The notes: generated by a model from the letters alone, not told the origin. A DNA stretch of 64,000 nt from Actinoplanes couchii (GCF_016862075.1 NZ_BOMG01000080.1:1-64000), one strand, 5' to 3'. Counted from the stretch's first letter, positions 17,531 to 27,249 are shown. Translations and numbers: made by a program.

Positions 17531-17564
17531 GGTCAGCCGATGGGCGGCCGGTGGAGCCGATTGG

Positions 17565-17602
17565 GGCTCGGGGCGCCCGGTGGCGGCCGGGTGCCCCGAG
17601 CC
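17565..17602 (-). terminator. Long hairpin after the sugar kinase gene
   Basis: Arms of 16 bp (17565-17580 and 17587-17602), complementary except for one G-U-type position, with a 6-nt loop. The hairpin starts 3 nt past the stop of the leftward kinase gene and probably ends that operon. Confidence 0.75.
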
Positions 17603-17605
17603 GGA

Positions 17606-19195
17606 TCAGGTCTGGCGGTTCAGGCGGCGGTAGACCGGGGCCAGACGTTGGTGCAGGTCCTGATAGATGTCGTAGATCTCCAGGTAACGGTCTTGGTCGG
17701 GGCCCGGCGTGAAGACGTGGTCGTTGCGGGTCAGGGCCGGGATGTCGGCGAACGCGATCATGCCGGCGCCCACCGCTCCGATCCAGCCCGCGCCCCGGGC
17801 GTTCACCGTCACGGGGGCGGCGTCGCGGCGGATCTCCACGCCCAGGACGTCAGCGAAGATCTGGCACCAGGAATCCGAGCGGGCCGCGCCTCCGGTGATC
17901 ACCATCGAGGACACGGGACTACCCAGGAACTTGTCCACCGCCTTGGCCAGCCAGCGGGTGTTCAGTGCCACCCCCTCGAACACCGCCCTCAGCAGGTCCG
18001 AGCGGTTGGTGTCCAAGGAGATGTTCAGGAACGCCGCCCGCAGGTGCGGGTCGTCCACGGGAGCGCGTTCGCCGTAGAGCCACGGGGTGTAGATGACGCC
18101 GTTGGCACCGGCCGGGACCGTGGGGATGATCTTGTCGAAGGCGTCGAAGATGGTGCCCTCGTCGCGGGTCACGTGGCCGGCGCTGACGATCGGGTCGTCG
18201 AACTCGACGATCTTGTCGCGCAGCCAGGTCAGGTTGGCGCCCGCGGTGGCCTGCAGCGCGGTCATCAGGTAGCGGTCCGGGATCGCGCACGGGATGGACG
18301 CGATCCCGGTGACGACGTCGGTCTTCTTGCGCGGCACGTGTGCGGCGATCCACGACGACGTACCCAGGTAGAGGTGGGTCTCGTTGTCCTTGATCGTGCC
18401 GGCGCCGATGGCGGCCGCGGTGTTGTCGATGGCCCCGGCCGCCACCTGGATGTCGCGGGGCAGACCGAGGTGATCGGCGGCATGGGGGGCCAATGCGCCG
18501 ATCACCTCGGTGCAGGCCACGATCGGCGGGAACTTGTCGGCGTCGATCCCGCTGGCGGAGACCAAAGCGGGGGAGTACCGGATGGAGGGGGCCTTCCGGT
18601 TGTCCGTCACCCACGAGGTCAGGATCGAATCGACGGTCGCCACCGTGCGGCCGGTCAGCTTCAGATTGATCCAGTCGAGGACGTTGAGGAAGGTTTTGGT
18701 CTTTTCGTAAACGTCCGGCATCTCGTCCCGGACGAACAGCATGTGCGCAGCCGGGTCTTTTCCGGTCACCGAGGGCATTCCGCCCGTCAGGCGCAACCAG
18801 TTTGCGATCTTGACGACCGACAGCCCGTTGTACGCCGGGAACCCGCCGAACTGCCGCCGCAGGTGACCGGCCCCGCGCATGTCGAGCCAGCTGATGCACC
18901 GGGTCAGCGGCTCACCGGCCGCGTCCACCGCGATGGTGCCCTCGCCCTGGGTGGACGAGCAGATCGTCGTCACCGCCCGCAGGTGGTCGGGGAACGCCCG
19001 GCCGAGGTCGGCGACCACCTCGGCCAGGGCGTCCCACCAGGCGACCGGGTCCTGTTCGGCCCCGCCGCCGGGAATGACGATCAGCGGCACCGGGCGCTCG
19101 GCCCAGCCGGTGACAGTGCCGTCGGCCGCGACCAGTGCGGCCTTCATCCCGGACGTGCCGAGGTCGATCGCCAGGACCTGCGGGGCGATGGCCAA
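17606..19195 (-). CDS. FGGY-family carbohydrate kinase (xylulokinase-like)
   Basis: A 529-residue two-domain sugar kinase. The ATP/phosphate motif is at the N-terminus (VLAIDLGTSGMKAALV), and the catalytic-type ISWLDMRG and AAGAIDNTAAAIGAG follow. The C-terminal FGGY domain carries GVIYTPWLYGERAPVDDP and MVITGGAARSDSWCQIFADVL. The TTG at 19195 is 2 nt beyond the stop of the fusion gene upstream, so the two are translationally coupled. FGGY kinases phosphorylate pentuloses, ribulose, glycerol or erythritol. Coupling to a class II aldolase suggests that the kinase supplies a sugar phosphate for cleavage. The real sugar is not identifiable. Confidence 0.9.
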   Translation of the reverse strand: MAIAPQVLAIDLGTSGMKAALVAADGTVTGWAERPVPLIVIPGGGAEQDPVAWWDALAEVVADLGRAFPDHLRAVTTICSSTQGEGTIAVDAAGEPLTRCISWLDMRGAGHLRRQFGGFPAYNGLSVVKIANWLRLTGGMPSVTGKDPAAHMLFVRDEMPDVYEKTKTFLNVLDWINLKLTGRTVATVDSILTSWVTDNRKAPSIRYSPALVSASGIDADKFPPIVACTEVIGALAPHAADHLGLPRDIQVAAGAIDNTAAAIGAGTIKDNETHLYLGTSSWIAAHVPRKKTDVVTGIASIPCAIPDRYLMTALQATAGANLTWLRDKIVEFDDPIVSAGHVTRDEGTIFDAFDKIIPTVPAGANGVIYTPWLYGERAPVDDPHLRAAFLNISLDTNRSDLLRAVFEGVALNTRWLAKAVDKFLGSPVSSMVITGGAARSDSWCQIFADVLGVEIRRDAAPVTVNARGAGWIGAVGAGMIAFADIPALTRNDHVFTPGPDQDRYLEIYDIYQDLHQRLAPVYRRLNRQT

Positions 19196-19197
19196 CG

Positions 19198-21420
19198 TCA
19201 GACTCCCTCGACCTGCGCGAAGACCTGGTCGAAGCGGGACAGCGCGTCGTCGATGACCTCGTCGGTGTCGGCCATCGACGTGTACATCCGCGAGCCGGCC
19301 AAGGTGATGATGCCGTGCGCGGCGTACGCGGCGCCCATCTGCTCCATCAGCTGCTTGCGGCCCTTGTTCTCCTTGAGCAGCTTGATCGGGTTGCGCATGT
19401 CCAGCAGCATGACGCCGCTGGACTCCAGGTGCACGATCGAACCCTGGTTGTACGCCACGTAGGGCAGCCCGTACTTGTCGATCAGTTTCTGCAGGCCGCG
19501 GGTGAGCCGGTCACCGGCCTTGCCGGCGATCACCGGCGCGTTGGTGCGGGCCATCTCCTGGATCGCGAAGTAACCGGCCGCGCAGGACAGCGGGTTGGCC
19601 GACAGGGTGCCGCCGACCTGGATGTGCGCGCCGCTCTTGCCGTCCAGGCCGGAGCCGAACACCGACATCACCCCGGCCTTGCCGCCGACCCCACCGGCCA
19701 TCGGGTAGCCGCCGGAGACCGCCTTGCCGAAGACCGTCAGGTCGGGGGTGACCCCGAAGTAGCCGGCCGCGCCGCCCAGGCCGGTGCGGAACCCGGTCAC
19801 CACCTCGTCGAAGATCAGCATCGAGCCGAACTCGTCGCACAGCTTGCGGACGGCGGCGTTGAAGTCCTTCGGCACCGGGCGGGTGCCGGACTCCGGGCCG
19901 AGCGGCTCGACGATGATCGCGGCGGTGCCGCCCCGGGTCCGGTTCTCGATCAGCTTGCGCTTGAGGGCGCCCAGGTCGTGCGGGAACGCCTCGCGGGTGC
20001 GGCCGGTGGCGCCGAACGGGATGCCCTTGGCGTTCATCCGGAACGAACCGGGCACCCGCAGGCCGTAGACGACGGTGTCGGACCAGCCGTGGTACGCCCC
20101 GCCGAGCTTGATCACCATCTTCTTGCCGGTGTGCGCCCGCGCCGCCCGGACCGCCGCCATCACGGCCTCGGTGCCGGAGCCCAGCGACCGGTACATCTCG
20201 ATGTGCGGCATGTACTTGTTGATGATCTCGGCAAGCTTCAGTTCATATTCGTGGAACAGGCCGGTGACCGGCCCGGACTCCTTGATCACCTCGGCGACCC
20301 GCTCGTTGACCGGGGCGTAGTTGCTGCCCAGGATCGTCGGCCCGCCGGCCTGCAGGAAGTCGATGTAGACGTTGCCGTCCCGGTCGGTCAGGTAGGCGCC
20401 CTCGGCCTTGTCGATCGCCAGCGGGAACGGGTAGTTGAAGGCCAGGTTGTGCTGCACGCCACCGGGGATGAACTTCTTCGCCCGGTCGGTGATCTCCTTG
20501 GACGCCGTGCACTTGGTGTCGAAGTAGTTCAGCGTGTCCAGCAGCGCGTCGTGCCGCAGCCCGCGCAGCGGCTGGGAGACCAGGGCCTTCAGCCGGCGCA
20601 TGGTGTCGTCGACGTCGAGGTACTCGGTGATCGCATAGCCCAGATCGACACTGGAAGCAGTCTCCGCGGGCGTTTCGACCGCGCTCGAGGAAACCAGCTC
20701 CTCGTCCTCGGGCACGCGGACCGGAGGAACAGCCTCGGTGATCTGCGCGGCGATCCGCTTCTCGTCCTTGCGCAGCTTGCTGAACGCGATCTCCCGGATC
20801 GTGTCCGGAATCGTGTAGACCTTGCCGGCCTCGGACGTCAGCGCCATCAGATAGGCGATCGACACCTTCTCCAGCAGGGCCATGTTGAACACCGCGCGGT
20901 CCGGGTCGGTGCCCAGCGCCACCACGCCGTGGTTGGCGATGATGAACGCGTTGTCGCCGCTCGCGACCTTCTTCTGCACGTTCTTCGCCAGGAAGCCGGT
21001 GCCGGACGGCGCGTAGTCGATGATCGCGACCTGCTTGCCCAGGAACCGGACCTGCTCGTCGGTCAGCGCCGGGATCGGCTTGCGCAGGAACGCCAGGGCC
21101 GAGGCGAACGGCTGGTGGGTGTGCACGATCGCGTTCACGTCGGGGCGCTCGCGGTAGACGTTGGCGTGCATGCCGCACTCGATCGACGGGACCAGGCCAC
21201 CCGCGCCGCCGGGATCGGGCACGTGCTTGCCGTCGAAGTCGACGATGCAGATGTCCTCGACCCGCATCTTGTCGTAGTCGTAGTTGCTCGGCGTCACCGC
21301 GTAGAGCTCGTGGCCGGGGATCCGGACCGAGACGTTGCCCTCGGTCGCCTTCAGATAGCCGCGGTCGAGCATCGTCCGGCACATGTCGACGACGTGCTGG
21401 CGGGAGAGGCGGTATTTCAT
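19198..21420 (-). CDS. Fusion of class II aldolase and class III aminotransferase
   Basis: A 740-residue two-enzyme fusion. Residues 1-215 are a class II (zinc) aldolase/adducin domain: catalytic-type Glu in PSIECGMHANVY (near 78), metal-binding His pair in IVHTHQPFASA (near 98) and third His in IIANHGVVALG (near 160). A charged linker (about 215-270) precedes a PLP-dependent class III aminotransferase resembling glutamate-1-semialdehyde aminomutase. It has GSGTEAVMAAVRAAR, LIFDEVVTGFR and the Schiff-base Lys in FGKAVSGGYPM (near 564). All key residues seem present in both halves. A single chain suggests channelling of the aldol product to transamination. It is divergent from a PucR regulator and coupled to a kinase. 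Confidence 0.9.
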   Translation of the reverse strand: MKYRLSRQHVVDMCRTMLDRGYLKATEGNVSVRIPGHELYAVTPSNYDYDKMRVEDICIVDFDGKHVPDPGGAGGLVPSIECGMHANVYRERPDVNAIVHTHQPFASALAFLRKPIPALTDEQVRFLGKQVAIIDYAPSGTGFLAKNVQKKVASGDNAFIIANHGVVALGTDPDRAVFNMALLEKVSIAYLMALTSEAGKVYTIPDTIREIAFSKLRKDEKRIAAQITEAVPPVRVPEDEELVSSSAVETPAETASSVDLGYAITEYLDVDDTMRRLKALVSQPLRGLRHDALLDTLNYFDTKCTASKEITDRAKKFIPGGVQHNLAFNYPFPLAIDKAEGAYLTDRDGNVYIDFLQAGGPTILGSNYAPVNERVAEVIKESGPVTGLFHEYELKLAEIINKYMPHIEMYRSLGSGTEAVMAAVRAARAHTGKKMVIKLGGAYHGWSDTVVYGLRVPGSFRMNAKGIPFGATGRTREAFPHDLGALKRKLIENRTRGGTAAIIVEPLGPESGTRPVPKDFNAAVRKLCDEFGSMLIFDEVVTGFRTGLGGAAGYFGVTPDLTVFGKAVSGGYPMAGGVGGKAGVMSVFGSGLDGKSGAHIQVGGTLSANPLSCAAGYFAIQEMARTNAPVIAGKAGDRLTRGLQKLIDKYGLPYVAYNQGSIVHLESSGVMLLDMRNPIKLLKENKGRKQLMEQMGAAYAAHGIITLAGSRMYTSMADTDEVIDDALSRFDQVFAQVEGV

Positions 21421-21517
21421 CAGGCGGATCCGTCCGTGAGCGAGGGGCCCTTACCGCCACCATCGTCTCCCCGACCCGGGGACGAAGCATCGTCCGCGAA
21501 TCAGCAAGAATCAGGCC

Positions 21518-22672
21518 GTGACTTATCACCGCGTGATAAAGCCGCCGTGGTTCTACGTCCCGGCGGACCTCGCCGCCGCGATGCGCCCACGCCTGCCCGA
21601 CGCGGTCCGGGACATCGCGACGGCGATCAGCGCGTTCTCCGACGGGGCCGGGGAGAAATTCGAGCGCGACGTCCGTACGGCGGTGCAGGTGGCTCTGGAC
21701 CGGTTCCTGGATCTCCCCGGCACCGGCGAACCGGCCCTGCCCCCGCGGATCCGGGAGGTGTTCGTGGCCCTGGGCGCCGCCGAGGCCCGGGAGAACCGCG
21801 GCCCGGAGACCCTGCTCGCGTCGCTGCGGATCGCCGGGCGCCTGCTGCTGCGCACCGCCACCGGCGCCCTGGACGAACAGCGCACGGTCAGCGTCGCCGA
21901 GGTCGTCGAACTGTCCGACGCCACCAACGCGTTCATCGACGAACTGGCCGCCGCCTGCACCGACGGCCTGGCCCGCCAGCTGCGCGAACAAGCCGGTGAG
22001 GGCGACCGGCGGCGGCGCCAGGTGGCCGATCTGCTGCTGCGCGGCGGCAGTTCGCCGGACGTGGTGCGCGACGCCGCCACCGGGATCGGCTGGCCGGCGC
22101 TGGACCTGATCGTGCCGGTGCTGCTCCCGGCCGACCAGGCCCGCGACGCCCGGTTCCGGTTCGGCGCGGACGGGGTGGTCGCCGAACGCGGCAGGGACGC
22201 GGTGCTGCTGCTGCGGGCCGGCCCCCGTGCGGAGCGTGCCGCGCTGACCGAGGCCCTGCACGACCGGGGCGCGGTGGTCGGCCCGGCGCTGACCTGGACC
22301 GAGGTCCCGCAGGCGGTCAGTCTCACCGAGCGGACCGCCGAGCTGGTCGCGCCCGGCCCGGAGCCGGTCTTCGTGGATGATCATTTTGCGACACTGGCGC
22401 TGCGTGGTGAGCCGGGTGCGCTGGCCGTGCTGACCGCCCGGCGCCTGGCGCCCCTGGCGGGGCTGCGGGACAGCCAGCGGGAGGCCCTTCTGGTCACCCT
22501 TTCCAGCTGGTTACGGCATTGGGGCTCCCGTACGGCGGTATCGGGTGAACTGTTCGTGCACCCCCAGACGGTCAGTTATCGCCTGAACCGCCTCCGGGAG
22601 TTGCTCGGGGACGACCTGGACGACCCGCGTATTCGGTTCGAGCTGCAACTGGTGCTCGCCTACCGGGCCTGA
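21518..22672 (+). CDS. PucR-family transcriptional regulator
   Basis: A 384-residue regulator. The long N-terminal/GGDEF-like sensory part contains FRFGADGVVAERG. The C-terminal PucR helix-turn-helix is clear (LFVHPQTVSYRLNRLRELLGDDLDDPRIRFELQLVLAY, residues 345-384). The GTG at 21518 is used; GTG 21533 is possible. It diverges from the aldolase-aminotransferase/kinase operon with only 97 bp between them and is the obvious candidate to control it. PucR proteins usually respond to pathway metabolites. Confidence 0.88.
   Translation: MTYHRVIKPPWFYVPADLAAAMRPRLPDAVRDIATAISAFSDGAGEKFERDVRTAVQVALDRFLDLPGTGEPALPPRIREVFVALGAAEARENRGPETLLASLRIAGRLLLRTATGALDEQRTVSVAEVVELSDATNAFIDELAAACTDGLARQLREQAGEGDRRRRQVADLLLRGGSSPDVVRDAATGIGWPALDLIVPVLLPADQARDARFRFGADGVVAERGRDAVLLLRAGPRAERAALTEALHDRGAVVGPALTWTEVPQAVSLTERTAELVAPGPEPVFVDDHFATLALRGEPGALAVLTARRLAPLAGLRDSQREALLVTLSSWLRHWGSRTAVSGELFVHPQTVSYRLNRLRELLGDDLDDPRIRFELQLVLAYRA
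21523..21539. promoter_or_regulatory. Candidate PucR operator
   Basis: A perfect 7-bp inverted repeat TTATCAC-CGC-GTGATAA overlaps the start codons of the PucR gene and faces the divergent operon. It is AT-rich against its surroundings. The regulator assignment is inferred from proximity. Confidence 0.5.
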
Positions 22673-22755
22673 CCGGCTCATCCGTACGTTCTCAAGATCA
22701 CCCGGACGATGGAGTGCGACACTCAGCGCAGCCAATAACGTTCGAGTAGATCGCC

Positions 22756-25700
22756 ATGAACGCTGACCCCACCCCCGCACCCTCGCCGCAGGCACTCGTC
22801 CGTAACTGGCACGACAGCCTGATCAGAATCGCCGGTATCGACCCCCTGCTCGACTTCACACTCGGCGCCCGGGGGACGGTCCGGATCCTGCGCCCGCACG
22901 GAGTCGACGTGCTGGCCGCGCTCGACTCCGGTCGTGCCCTGCGGCTGCAGCCCGCGGGCGATCCCGGGTTCGACGCCGAGGCGATGTCCACCGACCTGTC
23001 CCGCGACGACCTCACCGCGACCCTGGGGGACCTGCGGCGGCGTACCGGCGACGATCTCTTCCTGGCTCTGGGGTTCCGGACCTGGAACGGCGCGGACGGC
23101 ACCCGGCACACCAGCCCGCTGCTGCTGGTGCCGGTCGAGATCGTGCCGGGGGAGCAGCCCGCGGTGCGCCGCGCCGACGGCGTCCCGGTGGTCAACCCGG
23201 CGCTGGACCTGCCGGACGCGGCCTACCCGCAGCTGCTCGCCACCGCCGGCTCGGTGGACCAGGTGGTGCTGGCCCGGTTCCCGGTCGGCGACCGCAGCAT
23301 CGGCCGGCACCTGCGCGACGGCGAGGCCCGGATCGCCGCGCACCCGGTGGTCCGCGCCCTGGCCACCGGCAGCCCCGGCTTCCTGTTCACCGACGAGCCG
23401 CTGCCCGCCGGCACGCCGCTGCTGCTGGAGACCGACGCCGACCAGCGGGCCGCCGTCGCCGCCGCCCTGGCCGGCCGGTCGTTCGCCCTGGACGGCCCGC
23501 CCGGCACCGGCAAGTCACAGACCACCGCCACCATGATCGGCGCGCTGCTGCACGCCGGGAAACGGATCCTGCTCGTCTCCGGCAAGACCGTCGCCCTGGA
23601 CACCGCCCGGCAGCGGCTGACCGACGCCGGGCTCGGCGCGTACCTGCTGGAACTGCACTCCGGGCACGCCACCGGGCAGCGGGTCGCCGCCGCGCTCGGC
23701 CGGGCCCTGGAGACCGTCCCGGACGCACCCGGCGACACCGGCGCCGACGACCTGCCACGCCAGCCGCTCGGCCTGTCGCCGCGGCAGGTCACCGCCATGA
23801 TCACCGCGCTGGGGGAGGTGCCCGCCGCACCGGCCGACGGCCTGGACACCGCCGGGCTGACCCGGGCCGGGCTCGACGCGCTGCGCGCCGGCACCGCGGC
23901 ACTGGCCCGCAACTGGCGGCCGGCCGCCGAGGGCCGCTCGTTCACCTGGCGCGGTGTCATCCACCGCGGCCCGCTGGACGCCCGCCTCTACGCGGCCGCG
24001 TCCGCCCTCGACGCCCTGTCCGGCGTGGCCATCCCGCACACCCGGCTGACCAGCGCCTTCGACGTCGGGCGGCTGCGGCAGGTGCCCGACCTGGCCCGGC
24101 TGCTGGCCCAGGCCGCCGAACGCCCGGACCACGTGCCCGACCACTGGCTGACCACCGGCGCCGGACTCGACGAGGTCCGCGCCACCGTCGACCGGCTCGC
24201 CGCCGACCTGCGCGAACTCGCCGGCATGCAGGAACACGCCGGGCGGGCCGCGTCGGCGCCGTGGGCCGGGCTGCCGACCACCGACGTGGTCCCGGTGGTC
24301 GACACCGCCGCCCTGGACTCGCTGCCGGTCGCCCCGATCCGGATCGGCTCGCTGACCTCGCACCAGGCCGCCTCCCTGGCGGTCTACTTCGAGCAGGACG
24401 CCGAGATGCTGGAGGCCGCCGCCCGGTCCCTCAACGGCCTGGCCGTGATGATGGGCCTGCCGCCGGTCGCGTCGTTCGCCGACGCCGACTCCACGCTTGC
24501 CGTCATCGACCTGGCCCACGCCCCGGAACGACCGGAACGCGCCTGGCTGTCGATCGACGGGCACACCGCCGCCGGCCGGGCCATGCAGACCCTGTTCGCC
24601 GCGATCACCGCGCTCAAGGACGCCGAAGGGGCCGCCGAGCTGTACTTCACCCCGGCCCTGCTCGGCGCCGACGTGGAGGGCCTGGCCCAGCGCCTGGCCG
24701 ACGACCGCGGTCTCAAACGGTTCAGCCCCGCCTACCGGGCCGACCGGCGGGCGCTCGCCGACGTCACACACGCCGATGTCGATCCGGAGACCGCCCGGGA
24801 GAACCTGCACCTGGCCCTGGCCTGGAGCCGGGCCGCCGCCGGGCTGGCCGCCGCGGAATCCCGGCACGCGCCCGCGCTCGGCGCCTACTACTACGGCCGG
24901 ACCACCGACTTCGACCGGATCAACCGGGCCCTCGCGGTCGCCTCGATGGCCATCCAGCGGGCCCGCACCCCGGACCTGAGCACCCTGGCCAACCACATCG
25001 CCCGCGACGCCGGGCCGGACGACGTCGCCCTCGCCGTCGCCGCCCGCACCCGCACCAAGATTCGCGAGTGGCGGGCCCGGCTGGCACCCGAACCCAACCC
25101 GGCGGCCCGGCCCGACCTGGTCCGGCACCCGATCCTCGCGGTCGCCGCCTGGCTGCGCGCCCACCAGGCGCCGCTGCGCACCGCCGCCGCGGCGGCCACC
25201 ATCGCCAGCGAGGCCACCAACCGGGACCTGACCGTCGACGAGGCCTACCACCTGGTCGACGCGCGCGGCTCGATCGACGCCGCCTACGAACGGCTGCAGT
25301 CCCGGGCCACCGAGTACGTCACCGTCCTCGGCCCGCTCTACCGGGGTGAACACACCGCCATCACCACGGTCAGCGCCGCCCTGGACTGGGCGCTGCTGAT
25401 GCGGGCCTGCCTCAACGGCTTCGACGAACCGCTCACCCCGGCACAGGCCGAGGCGCTGCAGAAGGTCGTGCCCACCCCGCAGTTCGCGCAGCTGGTCCGG
25501 CAGTGGGACGACGCCCGCATCGAACTGCTCGCCGCCTTCGACCCGGGCCGGCAGGCCGACATGCGTGCCGAACTCGACGACTACGCCGGGGCGGGCGCGC
25601 TGATCGCCGGGCTGCGGGCGGACACCACCGGGCAGGAGGAGTGGTTCGCCTACCGGGCCGCCCGCGCCGCCCTCGCCCTGGACCCGGTCGTCGACTTCTG

Positions 25701-26685
25701 CATCGCCGGGCGGGTGCCCGCCGCCCAGGTGCCCCGGGTCGCCGAACGCGCCGTGCTGGCCACCTGGCTCGCCCAGCACCAGGACGAACCGGCCGGTCGT
25801 GGGCGCTCCGGCGCGGCCGGGCAGATCATCGCCGCCCGCGCCGCGCTGCGCCCCCGCGACAACCTGATCGAGGCCGCGGTCATCCGGCGGGAGGCCGCGA
25901 AGGACCGGGATCATCTGCCGGTACGCCAACTGCTGGAGCACGCCCGCAACCACGTCCAGGCGCTCAAGCCCTGTTTCCTGACCACCCCCGCCGACCTCGG
26001 GCGGCATCTGCCGGCCGGGCTGACCTTCGACGTGGTGATCTTCGACGAGGCCGGTCAGATCAGTCCGGGCGCCGCGGCCGTCGCGATCCAGCACGGCACG
26101 TCGGTGATCGTCATCGGCGACCGGGAACAGCTGCCGCCGGACACCGCCGACCCGGTGTCGATCCTGGACCTGATGGCCGACTCGGCGGCGTTCCGGATGC
26201 TCGCCCTGCACCGGCACTACCGGTCCCGGCAGGCCGACCTGATCGCCTTCGCCAACAGTTCGTTCTACGAGAACCGGCTGATCCCGGTGCACGCCGGCGC
26301 GGACGGGACCGGGGTGGAGCTGTTCCCGGCCGCCGACGCCACCGCCGGGGCCGTCGAGCGCATCGGCCACCACCGGGCCACCCGGCCCGGCCAGACCCTC
26401 GGCGTGATCACCTTCTCCGCGGCGCAGGCCCAGGCGATCGAGGAGGCCGCCGGGATCCCGGTGCTCTGCGTCGACGACGCCCAGGGCCTGGAGTGGGACG
26501 TCGTCGTCGTGGTCATCGGCACCGACCCGGGACCGGCTGACCGGGCCGGTGACCGGCGGCGGCTCAACGTGGCGATCACCCGGGCCCGGCACCGCAACGA
26601 GGTGGTCAGCTCGGTGCCGGCCGGTGACCTCGGGGCGGGCGCGCGGCACCTGCGCCGTTACCTCGGCAGCCTGTCACCCGCGTAA
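22756..26685 (+). CDS. Large SF1 (Upf1-like) helicase/ATPase with DUF4011-like N-terminus
   Basis: A 1309-residue protein. The N-terminal 240 residues (LLDFTLG, FLALGFRTWNGADGTRHTSPLLLVPVEI) look like the DUF4011 helicase-associated region. Walker A GPPGTGKS is at residues 248-255. A long insert of more than 800 residues follows. The second half of the motor has Walker B VVIFDEAGQ (near 1099), motif III-like VIVIGDREQLPPD, HRHYRSRQ, and motifs V/VI in DDAQGLEWDVVVVVIG and RRLNVAITRARHR. Related proteins are predicted nucleic-acid helicases, some in defence loci. Unlike many of them, it has no nuclease domain at the C-terminus. It is monocistronic. Confidence 0.85.
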   Translation: MNADPTPAPSPQALVRNWHDSLIRIAGIDPLLDFTLGARGTVRILRPHGVDVLAALDSGRALRLQPAGDPGFDAEAMSTDLSRDDLTATLGDLRRRTGDDLFLALGFRTWNGADGTRHTSPLLLVPVEIVPGEQPAVRRADGVPVVNPALDLPDAAYPQLLATAGSVDQVVLARFPVGDRSIGRHLRDGEARIAAHPVVRALATGSPGFLFTDEPLPAGTPLLLETDADQRAAVAAALAGRSFALDGPPGTGKSQTTATMIGALLHAGKRILLVSGKTVALDTARQRLTDAGLGAYLLELHSGHATGQRVAAALGRALETVPDAPGDTGADDLPRQPLGLSPRQVTAMITALGEVPAAPADGLDTAGLTRAGLDALRAGTAALARNWRPAAEGRSFTWRGVIHRGPLDARLYAAASALDALSGVAIPHTRLTSAFDVGRLRQVPDLARLLAQAAERPDHVPDHWLTTGAGLDEVRATVDRLAADLRELAGMQEHAGRAASAPWAGLPTTDVVPVVDTAALDSLPVAPIRIGSLTSHQAASLAVYFEQDAEMLEAAARSLNGLAVMMGLPPVASFADADSTLAVIDLAHAPERPERAWLSIDGHTAAGRAMQTLFAAITALKDAEGAAELYFTPALLGADVEGLAQRLADDRGLKRFSPAYRADRRALADVTHADVDPETARENLHLALAWSRAAAGLAAAESRHAPALGAYYYGRTTDFDRINRALAVASMAIQRARTPDLSTLANHIARDAGPDDVALAVAARTRTKIREWRARLAPEPNPAARPDLVRHPILAVAAWLRAHQAPLRTAAAAATIASEATNRDLTVDEAYHLVDARGSIDAAYERLQSRATEYVTVLGPLYRGEHTAITTVSAALDWALLMRACLNGFDEPLTPAQAEALQKVVPTPQFAQLVRQWDDARIELLAAFDPGRQADMRAELDDYAGAGALIAGLRADTTGQEEWFAYRAARAALALDPVVDFCIAGRVPAAQVPRVAERAVLATWLAQHQDEPAGRGRSGAAGQIIAARAALRPRDNLIEAAVIRREAAKDRDHLPVRQLLEHARNHVQALKPCFLTTPADLGRHLPAGLTFDVVIFDEAGQISPGAAAVAIQHGTSVIVIGDREQLPPDTADPVSILDLMADSAAFRMLALHRHYRSRQADLIAFANSSFYENRLIPVHAGADGTGVELFPAADATAGAVERIGHHRATRPGQTLGVITFSAAQAQAIEEAAGIPVLCVDDAQGLEWDVVVVVIGTDPGPADRAGDRRRLNVAITRARHRNEVVSSVPAGDLGAGARHLRRYLGSLSPA

Positions 26686-27249
26686 CGCCGACCGGTCCGT
26701 CGGGGCCAGGCGCATCCGCTCGACCCGGACACCGTCCGGGGCGATGGCCGTCTCCGGTTCCCGGGTGAACCGGACGATCGCGTGTTCGCCCTCGCGGACC
26801 GGCAGGGCGGGGAAGTCGTTGACGGCGTGTTCGGTCTCGAAGGACGCCAATGGCTCGGATGCTTCCCCGATGGTGAACGGGTGGTTCGACAGCCATATGG
26901 TGGCGTACAAAAAATTGCCCTTGATCGTGTCTCTCGGGCTTTGCGGCGGGGGGACGAGAGCCCGCAGCAGAAAGACGTCGTCGGAGTCGATCATCGTGGC
27001 GTTGGCGGCCGGTCCGTGTTCCTTCCACACCGGGCCACCATAAAAATCTTCCAGGCCTTTTCGCCGTACGTCCATGTCGGGGAACCCGCGCAACCAGACG
27101 AACCGGTCCGGCTGATCCAGGTCACGGAACTGTCCGAGAACGGTCATGCCGAGCGCTTCCTGGGACTCGACGAACTCCCGGTCGAACAGTTCGATCAGCT
27201 CGTCCCGCCGACCGGGACGCAACGTGTAGCGCCGCAATTCCACGATCAT
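26674..27249 (-). CDS. NIPSNAP-family protein
   Basis: A 191-residue dimeric alpha/beta-barrel-type protein. MIVELRRYTLRPGRRDELIELFD and FVWLRGFPDMDVRRKGLEDFYGGPVWKEH are typical of NIPSNAP proteins. The ATG at 27249 overlaps the stop of the Rrf2 gene (TCAT at 27246-27249), so the two are one operon. Its 3' end overlaps the helicase gene by 12 bp on the opposite strand. The biochemical role is unknown; in bacteria such genes are often linked to small-molecule or stress regulation. Confidence 0.85.
   Translation of the reverse strand: MIVELRRYTLRPGRRDELIELFDREFVESQEALGMTVLGQFRDLDQPDRFVWLRGFPDMDVRRKGLEDFYGGPVWKEHGPAANATMIDSDDVFLLRALVPPPQSPRDTIKGNFLYATIWLSNHPFTIGEASEPLASFETEHAVNDFPALPVREGEHAIVRFTREPETAIAPDGVRVERMRLAPTDRSALRG

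Noticed and set aside
23515..26649. Minus-strand open frame of over 1000 codons opposite the helicase
   Set aside because: It is a shadow of the helicase codon bias; composition is Gly/Arg/Val/Gln-rich with no domains.
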